Of a stretch of 5,000 bases of DNA, positions 1 through 4,730 are shown one piece after another. The position numbers and the translations under genes were made by a program. Each line of letters starts with the position of its first letter. Position 1 is the first letter of the stretch. The DNA is from an uncultured Bacilli bacterium (GTDB taxonomy: Bacteria; Bacillota_I; Bacilli_A; RF39; UBA660): positions 1-5,000 of the forward strand of contig CAJGDV010000092.1 of NCBI GenBank assembly GCA_904502155.1. Direction: 5' to 3'. A model generated the notes under the pieces. The model was given only the letters and a program-made list of their open reading frames with translations, did no database searches and was not told the origin of the DNA.

Positions 1-1
1 T

Positions 2-208
2 AATCATAATAACGGATATTATACTTTATATGCCCACCTTCAAGGATTTGCACCAGGTATTGAACGTGGTTCATATGTAACTAAAGGTCAACTTATAGGT
101 TATATGGGTATGACTGGATCTGCTACTGGTCCTCATCTTCACTTTGAAGCTTGGGTAGGGGTGCCATGGGGCGGAGGATACCAAATCAACCCTTGGTCAT
201 TATATTAA
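2..208 (+). CDS. M23 family (LytM-type) metallopeptidase, C-terminal fragment
   Basis: Only the last 68 residues are in the window; the gene begins upstream, and the reading frame starts at base 2. Visible are the two hallmark stretches of the zinc peptidase M23 fold: LYAHLQ (fragment residues 9-14) and GPHLHFE (43-49), the latter holding the HxH zinc/catalytic motif (H45, H47). Between them lies the usual glycine-rich segment with KGQLIGYMGMTGSATG. The end, INPWSLY, is the typical 'NP' tail of these domains. Family members are extracellular endopeptidases that cut peptidoglycan cross-bridges or stems in cell separation and wall turnover; some are regulatory and inactive, but the residues visible here look intact. 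The specific cleavage site and any N-terminal targeting domains cannot be seen. It ends in TAA, and no convincing terminator hairpin follows before the next promoter. Confidence 0.93.
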   Translation, partial: NHNNGYYTLYAHLQGFAPGIERGSYVTKGQLIGYMGMTGSATGPHLHFEAWVGVPWGGGYQINPWSLY

Positions 209-210
209 CA

Positions 211-239
211 TTGTCTTTTTAATCTTCCTATGATATATT
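211..239 (+). promoter_or_regulatory. Predicted sigma-A-type promoter of small gene copy 1
   Basis: A -35-like TTGTCT (211-216) is separated by exactly 17 bases from a -10-like TATATT (234-239), which is preceded by TG one base upstream (TGA at 231-233, extended -10). Transcription would start near 246, giving a leader of about 13 nt. The same layout with 17-bp spacing recurs before copy 2 (618-646), which supports both. Prediction from sequence only. Confidence 0.5.
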
Positions 240-246
240 TAATTCT

Positions 247-252
247 AGGAGG
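247..252 (+). promoter_or_regulatory. Shine-Dalgarno AGGAGG that fixes the start of copy 1
   Basis: A perfect AGGAGG lies 6 nt before the ATG at 259 but directly abuts an in-frame ATG at 253, which is too close for initiation. The paralogue has the same AGGAGG-6 nt-ATG arrangement, so 259 is the chosen start. Confidence 0.8.
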
Positions 253-258
253 ATGGTT

Positions 259-591
259 ATGAAAATAAAAGATTTAAAAATTTTTAAAGAACATTTTGAA
301 AAAAAAGAACAATTAAAATTACAAAAAAAACAAGAATTTGTTGCTAAAATTAAAAAAGAATGGACACGAGATGAATTAATAGAAGTACAAGTAAAATATA
401 TGCTTGATTTATATTATAATAATTTCGGACGTGCACAAAATGGTTATATGCCATGTGAACCAGAATGTTTAGATGAATTTGAACTTAAATATTATTTAGT
501 TCATTTAAATGAAAATAAACTTTCAGAAGATGAAATTATCGATTTATTAAATGATATTAAAAAACAAAAAACTAAAAAGAAGAATATTTAA
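259..591 (+). CDS. Small lysine-rich protein of unknown function, tandem copy 1 (110 aa)
   Basis: I do not recognise this family. The start at 259 is chosen over the in-frame ATG at 253 because AGGAGG ends at 252 and the protein beginning MKIKDLKIF matches the paralogue at 667-1008 exactly from this point. The protein is soluble-looking, with no signal peptide or membrane segment. Residues 1-35 are strongly charged and probably helical or coiled-coil (KEHFEKKEQLKLQKK). Residues 36-71 form a variable middle with a CxxxC-spaced pair (C66, C70), and residues 72-110 contain DEFELKYY, then EDEIIDLLNDIKKQ and a basic tail TKKKNI. The two ends are nearly identical to copy 2 (33/35 and 32/39 residues), while the middle is mostly different. 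It lies between an M23 peptidase and its own duplicate, with its own promoter and terminator. The basic ends could contact nucleic acid or another acidic partner, but that is speculation. Confidence 0.8.
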   Translation: MKIKDLKIFKEHFEKKEQLKLQKKQEFVAKIKKEWTRDELIEVQVKYMLDLYYNNFGRAQNGYMPCEPECLDEFELKYYLVHLNENKLSEDEIIDLLNDIKKQKTKKKNI

Positions 592-606
592 TTATTCTCT
601 TTTTTT
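574..606 (+). terminator. Intrinsic terminator-like hairpin at the end of copy 1
   Basis: The arm AAAAAGAAGAATA (574-586) pairs with TATTCTCTTTTT (593-604) with a single bulged A, around a TTTAAT loop; T residues run to 606. The TAA stop (589-591) sits in the loop, so the 5' arm is also coding sequence for the KKKN tail. The stem is A-U rich, so efficiency is uncertain, but the same design recurs at 991-1024 and 1412-1442. Confidence 0.6.
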
Positions 607-617
607 ATAAAGCAATA

Positions 618-646
618 TTGTTTTTTTAATTCTTCTATGTTATTCT
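618..646 (+). promoter_or_regulatory. Predicted promoter of small gene copy 2
   Basis: TTGTTT (618-623), a 17-base spacer, then TATTCT (641-646) with TGT immediately before it (extended -10). This matches the arrangement before copy 1. The -10 is weak by sequence, so support comes mainly from the conserved geometry. The predicted start near 653 gives a leader of about 14 nt. Confidence 0.45.
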
Positions 647-654
647 ATGGGCCT

Positions 655-660
655 AGGAGG
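655..660 (+). promoter_or_regulatory. Shine-Dalgarno AGGAGG that fixes the start of copy 2
   Basis: AGGAGG lies 6 nt before the ATG at 667, the same spacing as in copy 1. An upstream in-frame ATG at 637 would add ten residues encoded by the promoter and the SD itself and has no SD of its own, so it is rejected. Confidence 0.8.
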
Positions 661-666
661 ATTACT

Positions 667-1008
667 ATGAAAATAAAAGATTTAAAAATCTTCAAAAAAC
701 ATTTTGAAAAAAAAGAACAATTAAAATTACAAAAGAAACAAGAATTTGTTGCACTAATTAAAAAAGAATGGGATAAAAAAGAGTTAGTACAAATGCAAAT
801 ACAAAATATGCTAAATGTATACTATAGTAATGATATTGGATATAAATATGGCCATAGTTATTTCACACCAAATCCAATTCAAAATTTTGATGAATTTGAA
901 CTTAAATATTATATGGTACATTCTAATGCAAAAATGTTTACAGAAGATGAAATTATCGATTTATTAAATGATATTAAAAAACAAAAAACTAAAAAGAAGA
1001 ATATTTAA
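667..1008 (+). CDS. Small lysine-rich protein of unknown function, tandem copy 2 (113 aa)
   Basis: Paralogue of the protein at 259-591, of unrecognised family and function. It begins MKIKDLKIFKKHFEKK and ends EDEIIDLLNDIKKQKTKKKNI-like, nearly the same as copy 1. The middle (residues 36-74) is different: 39 residues instead of 36, no cysteines, and rich in aromatic and glycine residues around YKYGHSYF. The pattern E-L-x(3)-Q-x(3)-ML-x(2)-YY-x-N is kept between the middles, so the overall fold is probably shared while surface residues differ. No signal peptide or membrane segment is visible. The longer reading frame from 637 is not used because AGGAGG sits 6 nt before 667. It has its own promoter and a perfect terminator stem, so it can be expressed independently of copy 1. 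Confidence 0.82.
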   Translation: MKIKDLKIFKKHFEKKEQLKLQKKQEFVALIKKEWDKKELVQMQIQNMLNVYYSNDIGYKYGHSYFTPNPIQNFDEFELKYYMVHSNAKMFTEDEIIDLLNDIKKQKTKKKNI

Positions 1009-1024
1009 TTTTCTTCTTTTTTTT
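991..1024 (+). terminator. Intrinsic terminator at the end of copy 2
   Basis: AAAAAGAAGAA (991-1001) pairs perfectly over 11 bp with TTCTTCTTTTT (1011-1021), enclosing a 9-base loop that contains the TAA stop, followed by a run of eight T (1017-1024). The next promoter's -10 begins only a few bases later (1026). Confidence 0.65.
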
Positions 1025-1025
1025 A

Positions 1026-1034
1026 TGTTATAAT
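1026..1034 (+). promoter_or_regulatory. Extended -10 promoter of the prepilin gene
   Basis: TGTTATAAT is a perfect extended -10 (TGnTATAAT) with no good -35 upstream, which is normal for this promoter class. Transcription should start near 1041, only about 9 nt before the ATG at 1050. The GGTGAT Shine-Dalgarno (1041-1046) would therefore be at the very 5' end of the mRNA. Confidence 0.65.
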
Positions 1035-1049
1035 AGAAGTGGTGATAAA

Positions 1050-1427
1050 ATGAAGAATAGAGGATTTACATTAGTTGAATTATTAACATCAATAATATTA
1101 ATAGGATTAATTATAGGTTTAGCTGTTCCAGCATATGGAAAATATATTAATAAATCTAGAAAAAATAGTTTTAAAGAAACATTAAATGGGTTATCAAGAG
1201 CAATTGAGATATATATAGCTAGTGATAGTTCAAGAGATTATTCTGATCCAATACCTTTGGATGCTATTGAATTAGAGGCTGAAAATATTTCTTCAATTAC
1301 GGATGGTAGTTTTTATGTTAAAAAGGGGAAAGTAATATTTGTTGATGTTTCTAATGGATATTATTGTGGTAATGGGTATAAAAAAGATTTAGTAATTTAT
1401 GATGGTCCATGTAAAAAAGAAAGTTAA
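1050..1427 (+). CDS. Type IV prepilin / pseudopilin-like protein (125 aa)
   Basis: The N-terminus MKNRG|FTLVELL is a class III (type IV) prepilin signal. A short basic leader ends in glycine at residue 5, is followed by Phe, and carries the conserved Glu at mature position +5 (residue 10), which is needed for filament assembly. A hydrophobic helix (about residues 8-28) follows, with Pro at mature position 22 as in many type IV pilins, then an amphipathic stretch (KYINKSRKNSF) and a small globular domain. Two cysteines near the end (C106, C121) could form the disulfide-closed C-terminal loop typical of pilins. By family knowledge, a prepilin peptidase removes the leader, and the product joins a pilus, competence pseudopilus or type II-like system. 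No such machinery is in the window, so the system is not identified. SD is GGTGAT, 3 nt before the start. The gene converges on the PASTA gene with a shared terminator. Confidence 0.88.
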   Translation: MKNRGFTLVELLTSIILIGLIIGLAVPAYGKYINKSRKNSFKETLNGLSRAIEIYIASDSSRDYSDPIPLDAIELEAENISSITDGSFYVKKGKVIFVDVSNGYYCGNGYKKDLVIYDGPCKKES

Positions 1428-1442
1428 AAACTTTCTTTTTTA
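1412..1442. terminator. Bidirectional terminator between convergent genes
   Basis: A 14-bp perfect stem: 1412-1425 (TAAAAAAGAAAGTT) pairs with 1429-1442, with a 3-base AAA loop. Each strand reads an A-rich arm, then a T-run of six. The stem includes the last codons and stop of the prepilin gene (TAA at 1425-1427) and the stop of the opposing PASTA gene (1440-1442). It can serve both transcripts. Confidence 0.78.
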
Positions 1443-3227
1443 TTTTATTACCCAAATTGTATATTTATTACCTTGTGTAAAGTTATATTGATTTCCACCT
1501 TTAATTGGACTACTTGGATGGATTAAACCACTCTTACCAGTATTAGATTCTTTTAGAACAATACTAAATGTAACTCCTGGAGCTAAACTTGAAAGTTTAC
1601 TTTTTAAAATTGAAGTTGTTTCATTCGCGCTATTACCAATCCAAGTATCTTGGATGTAAACAGTAAATGTTCTAGCAGGTCCACTTGATAATCCTATATT
1701 AACATATGTTCCACTAACAACTTTAACACCACTTCTTACATTTTGAGTTAATGCTGTATTAGCAGCAGCATTGTTATATCCCATATAATAGAATGTACAA
1801 TTTAATCCAACATTACGACATTGTGTTTGAATTGCTCCTTTTGATTTACCAACAAAGTTTGGAACAATAATTGGAGCACCTTGTGAAATATATACTGTAA
1901 TTCGGTTAGTAGCAGGATCTATTTTATCACCAGTTTTAACACTAGTTCTAATAATATTACCTTTACCAATTTCATTACTATATTCAAGTATTTCATCATA
2001 TCCAACACCATTTTCATCACACCATGATCTAAAATGAGCTAAACTTGCAAAATCTGGTACTACAATAGGTCCTAAAGATGTTGTAATTATAATCTTAGTT
2101 CCTTCACTAATTGATTCTCCTTTTTTATAATTAATTCCTATTAATTTACCTTTTGCTAAACTTATATGATGTTTTTCTTCAAATGCTACTTTTAAATTAT
2201 TAGCGCTTACCCAATTAAGAACATCATCTGATGATTTATGGTTAAAGTCTGGAACTTTAATTTCTTTACCATATGATATTGTTAAAATAATAACATCATC
2301 ATTAGGTTTAACTTTTGTTCCTTTTTTAATACTTTGTTCTATTACATAATCTCTTTTTATATCTTTACTAAATTCATATCTTAAATCATATTTAATACCA
2401 TTTCTTTTTAATTCTAATAATGTTTTACTTAATGATTTTTTTGTATAATCTTTTATTTCATATTCTTTTAATGCTTCTATATTTCCTAATGATACTGTAA
2501 ATACAACATCACTATTTCTTTTTACTTGTCCTTTAACATTTTGATTTATAACTATATCTCTTTCTGTATCATTACTTGCAACAAAATTAAATGTAACATT
2601 ATTCATAAAATTTTCTTCAATAAATTTAATAGCTTCATCAACATTTAATCCAACAAAGTTTGATAATAATACTTCTTTATCATAATTAGGTCCATTTGAT
2701 ATTACAACCATTAATTTTTTTATTTCACTTAATTTAGTATCAGGATTAATGCTTTGACTAATAATATTTCCTTCGTCTACATTATCACTATATTCATATG
2801 TTTTTTCAATATCAAATTTAAAATCTAATTTGTCAGCATCTTTTAATAAACTAACTAAAGAATTATTAGTATAATCTTTTAATACTGCTAAAGTAGGTAG
2901 ATTTAAAAAACCAAAACTTGAACATATATTAACTATCATTAAAAGTGCTAATGCTACACTTGCAATACTATAACTTAATGTTTTTCGTTTTTCATCTATT
3001 ACTATTGCTAAACTAAATGCTATTAATGCAACTAGTAAAAATGTAGCATTAAATATATGAATTCCAAAATTGATTTTATCTAAACTATTAATTATATAAA
3101 ATACATAAAAAATAGTTGATAATACGCATGTGATTATTATTAATAAATTTCTAACATTATTAACTTTTATTTTCTTTTTTGTTTTTTTCACTTTTTTTAC
3201 TTTCTTTTCTTTTTCTTCTGTGCTCAT
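1440..3227 (-). CDS. Membrane-anchored PASTA-repeat protein without kinase domain (595 aa)
   Basis: The N-terminus is a lysine-rich cytoplasmic tail (residues 1-26). Three hydrophobic segments follow, at about 27-49, 54-77 and 84-108, with the basic loop DEKRKT between the last two, which places the large C-terminal part outside. Six PASTA-like repeats follow: roughly 113-179, 187-248, 256-320, 323-386, 388-450 and 453-517. The last three show the classic (V)VP(D/N)F start, and most end in a beta strand closing with (S/Y)xG. Known PASTA domains bind muropeptides or beta-lactams at the end of PknB-type kinases or PBP2x; neither catalytic domain is present here. Residues 519-595 form an extra C-terminal domain of uncertain type. 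C470 and C477 in repeat six could pair. The likely role is wall binding or sensing, perhaps as partner of a separate enzyme (inference). The start is supported by AGGGTGAT (3231-3238) just upstream and its own extended -10. Confidence 0.85.
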   Translation of the reverse strand: MSTEEKEKKVKKVKKTKKKIKVNNVRNLLIIITCVLSTIFYVFYIINSLDKINFGIHIFNATFLLVALIAFSLAIVIDEKRKTLSYSIASVALALLMIVNICSSFGFLNLPTLAVLKDYTNNSLVSLLKDADKLDFKFDIEKTYEYSDNVDEGNIISQSINPDTKLSEIKKLMVVISNGPNYDKEVLLSNFVGLNVDEAIKFIEENFMNNVTFNFVASNDTERDIVINQNVKGQVKRNSDVVFTVSLGNIEALKEYEIKDYTKKSLSKTLLELKRNGIKYDLRYEFSKDIKRDYVIEQSIKKGTKVKPNDDVIILTISYGKEIKVPDFNHKSSDDVLNWVSANNLKVAFEEKHHISLAKGKLIGINYKKGESISEGTKIIITTSLGPIVVPDFASLAHFRSWCDENGVGYDEILEYSNEIGKGNIIRTSVKTGDKIDPATNRITVYISQGAPIIVPNFVGKSKGAIQTQCRNVGLNCTFYYMGYNNAAANTALTQNVRSGVKVVSGTYVNIGLSSGPARTFTVYIQDTWIGNSANETTSILKSKLSSLAPGVTFSIVLKESNTGKSGLIHPSSPIKGGNQYNFTQGNKYTIWVIK

Positions 3228-3244
3228 ATCATCACCCTAGTATA

Positions 3245-3253
3245 ATTATATCA
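3245..3253 (-). promoter_or_regulatory. Extended -10 promoter of the PASTA gene
   Basis: Read on the minus strand, TGATATAAT is a perfect extended -10, ending 17 bases before the ATG at 3227. A start near 3238 would leave about an 11-nt leader that begins with the AGGGTGAT Shine-Dalgarno. No convincing -35 is seen. It is nearly identical to the divergent promoter at 3302-3310. Confidence 0.68.
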
Positions 3254-3270
3254 AATACGCATAAAAAAAT

Positions 3271-3284
3271 AAATATTAATATTT
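3271..3284. promoter_or_regulatory. Central 14-bp palindrome in the divergent promoter region (possible operator)
   Basis: AAATATTAATATTT is a perfect palindrome. Its centre (3277.5) is exactly midway between the two start codons (3227, 3328) and between the two extended -10 elements (3253, 3302). It overlaps the positions where both -35 elements would lie. It could bind a dimeric regulator of both genes; A+T-rich sequence makes chance palindromes fairly common, so confidence in function is low. Confidence 0.35.
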
Positions 3285-3301
3285 CTATTTTAAATTACAA
3301 G

Positions 3302-3310
3302 TGATATAAT
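3302..3310 (+). promoter_or_regulatory. Extended -10 promoter of the deacetylase operon
   Basis: TGATATAAT ends 17 bases before the ATG at 3328, the same distance as in the divergent PASTA promoter. A second TATAAT overlaps downstream at 3311-3316 but lacks the TG. Predicted leader of about 11 nt starts with AGGTGAT (3318-3324), the Shine-Dalgarno. No clear -35. Confidence 0.68.
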
Positions 3311-3327
3311 TATAATTAGGTGATAAT

Positions 3328-4728
3328 ATGAAGGGTAAACGAGGAAAAAGTATTAAGAATAAAAAATTAATATTAACAAAATATTTTCAACAATTCAAAA
3401 AAATATTAAATAAATTTATGAAACCAACTATTTTATATGCTAGACATTCATTAATTCTTTTTTTCATTCTAATTGTTGGAATAGTAGGTTATAATGTCTT
3501 AATTAAAAAGAATTTAGAATATGAGGAATTTAAAGATGCTACTAATGTTATTAATCTAAAAAAACACATTGTATCAACTGTAAAAAACAATTATAAAGAC
3601 ACTGTAAGAGTATATAGAGATAGTTATCTTTATAAAAGAATTGATGATAAATTAGAAATAGCTGGAACTATTTCTAAAGATAATATTATTAAAATAGAAC
3701 AATCTAATATAGATGAAACATTAAAAGAAAAAGATTTTTTTTATAAAATTACTTCTTTAGATGAAGAATATTATATTTTATACGATAATATTACATCATA
3801 TGATTCTGATATTGAAGAAGAAGAATTTAAATATCGCTTTAAAAATTATATTCCATTTAATGAAAATATAGTAACTAATGAAAAGACATCATTTTATAAA
3901 AATGGTAAATTAAGATATACTTTTTATAAAAGTTTTAATTTACCAATTTATGTTAAAAATAATGATTCTTATTCTGTTGTTTTTAATAACGAATTATTAG
4001 AAGTTAAAAAAGAAGATGTCAAAAATACTATTCCTAATAGTAATTCTAATGAATTAAAAGCTAAAGAAGTTCCTGTTTTACTTTATCATTTTATTTATGA
4101 TCAATCTAAAGAAACTTGTAATGAAGTTATTTGTAATTCCATAAAACAAGTAAGAAGTCATTTAGATTATATGAAAAATAATAGTTATTTTACTCCAACA
4201 ATGGATGAATTTGAAAAATTTATTGATGGTAAAATAAATTTACCAAAAAAAAGTGTTTTAATTACAATTGATGATGGAGGTTATGCTCATAATGCGAAAG
4301 CATTATTTAATGAATATAAATATAATGCAACATTATTTTTAGTTACATCATGGTTTGATAAAAAGTTTTATGAATCTGATTATTTAGAAATTCATTCTCA
4401 TACTCATAATATGCATCGCAATTATGTATGTTCTGGTGGAAATCAAGGAGGAGCAATGCTTTGTTCTCCTTATAATGAATTATTAGGTGATTTAAAAAAG
4501 AGTCGTGAACTTACTAATAATTCTGTTGCTTTAGCTTATCCATTTTATGATTATAATAATCATGTTATAAATGTTGCAAAAGATGCTGGATTTAGAATGG
4601 GATTCGGTGGATATTATGAAGGTGGATTACAACGTATGAAAATAGGCGGAAATAAATTTAAAATTCCACGATATACAATATTAAATTCAACAGCATTAGC
4701 ATATGTAAGATATGCAATAGGAGGTTAA
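3328..4728 (+). CDS. Membrane-anchored polysaccharide deacetylase (NodB fold, 466 aa)
   Basis: A basic cytoplasmic tail (1-39, many Lys/Arg) is followed by one transmembrane anchor (about 41-59), with the rest outside. Residues about 90-160 and 175-232 look like two small beta-rich SH3-like modules (inferred from strand pattern), suiting a wall-binding stalk. The catalytic domain (about 245-466) starts with EVPVLLYHFI, as in the IcaB/PgaB-type branch. It has motif 1 TIDDGG (313-318; D315 probable base, D316 metal ligand), motif 2 HSHTH (356-360; H356 and H360 metal ligands), motif 3 ALAYPFYDY (401-409) and a late FKIPRYTI (444-451). Such enzymes remove N-acetyl groups from GlcNAc-containing glycans (peptidoglycan or an exopolysaccharide); the substrate is not determined here. 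Four cysteines (C264, C269, C368, C379) lie in the extracellular catalytic part. The cytidylyltransferase gene follows after two bases, so co-expression is likely. Confidence 0.92.
   Translation: MKGKRGKSIKNKKLILTKYFQQFKKILNKFMKPTILYARHSLILFFILIVGIVGYNVLIKKNLEYEEFKDATNVINLKKHIVSTVKNNYKDTVRVYRDSYLYKRIDDKLEIAGTISKDNIIKIEQSNIDETLKEKDFFYKITSLDEEYYILYDNITSYDSDIEEEEFKYRFKNYIPFNENIVTNEKTSFYKNGKLRYTFYKSFNLPIYVKNNDSYSVVFNNELLEVKKEDVKNTIPNSNSNELKAKEVPVLLYHFIYDQSKETCNEVICNSIKQVRSHLDYMKNNSYFTPTMDEFEKFIDGKINLPKKSVLITIDDGGYAHNAKALFNEYKYNATLFLVTSWFDKKFYESDYLEIHSHTHNMHRNYVCSGGNQGGAMLCSPYNELLGDLKKSRELTNNSVALAYPFYDYNNHVINVAKDAGFRMGFGGYYEGGLQRMKIGGNKFKIPRYTILNSTALAYVRYAIGG
4719..4724 (+). promoter_or_regulatory. 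Shine-Dalgarno of the cytidylyltransferase, inside the deacetylase end
   Basis: AGGAGG lies within the last codons of the deacetylase gene (encoding the final Ile-Gly-Gly) and 6 nt before the ATG at 4731. This fixes the start and suggests translational coupling of the two genes. No separate promoter is evident. Confidence 0.85.
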
Positions 4729-4730
4729 TT

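Larger units (their letters stand above)
210..593 (+). repeat. Tandem duplication, unit 1 (promoter + gene)
   Basis: This unit aligns with 617-1010 from the promoter (ATTGT...AATCTTC.TATG), through the AGGAGG site, to just past the stop codon. The first ~105 coding bases are nearly identical, the central ~110 bases are strongly diverged with a 9-base length difference, and the last 70 bases (524-593) are identical to 941-1010. The unit is a whole transcription unit rather than only a coding region. Confidence 0.9.
617..1010 (+). repeat. Tandem duplication, unit 2 (promoter + gene)
   Basis: This is the second copy of the unit at 210-593, in direct orientation with about 23 bases between units. 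The identical 3' block is 941-1010. Conserved flanks with a diverged core suggest either gene conversion at the ends or selection for change in the middle. Confidence 0.9.

Noticed and set aside
209..230. Terminator for the M23 gene
   Set aside because: There is a T-run (216-220), but no stem of convincing length precedes it; the run is better explained as part of the promoter spacer.
253..258. Upstream in-frame ATG giving MVMKIK for copy 1
   Set aside because: It directly abuts AGGAGG with no spacing; the ATG at 259 has the ideal 6-nt gap and matches the paralogue.
299..330. Runs of eight A (299-306, 323-330) in copy 1 as phase-variation tracts
   Set aside because: These are lysine codons in a very A-rich gene; the second run is interrupted in copy 2 (AAAAGAAA) and similar runs occur throughout the window (for example eight T at 3735-3742), so slippage control is not supported.
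637..666. Ten-residue N-terminal extension of copy 2
   Set aside because: It would be encoded by the predicted -10 and the Shine-Dalgarno itself, has no SD of its own, and has no counterpart in copy 1.
210..1010. Toxin-antitoxin or immunity-protein identity for the tandem pair
   Set aside because: The paired small genes and variable middle are suggestive, but no toxin partner or recognisable motif is present, so no such function is claimed.
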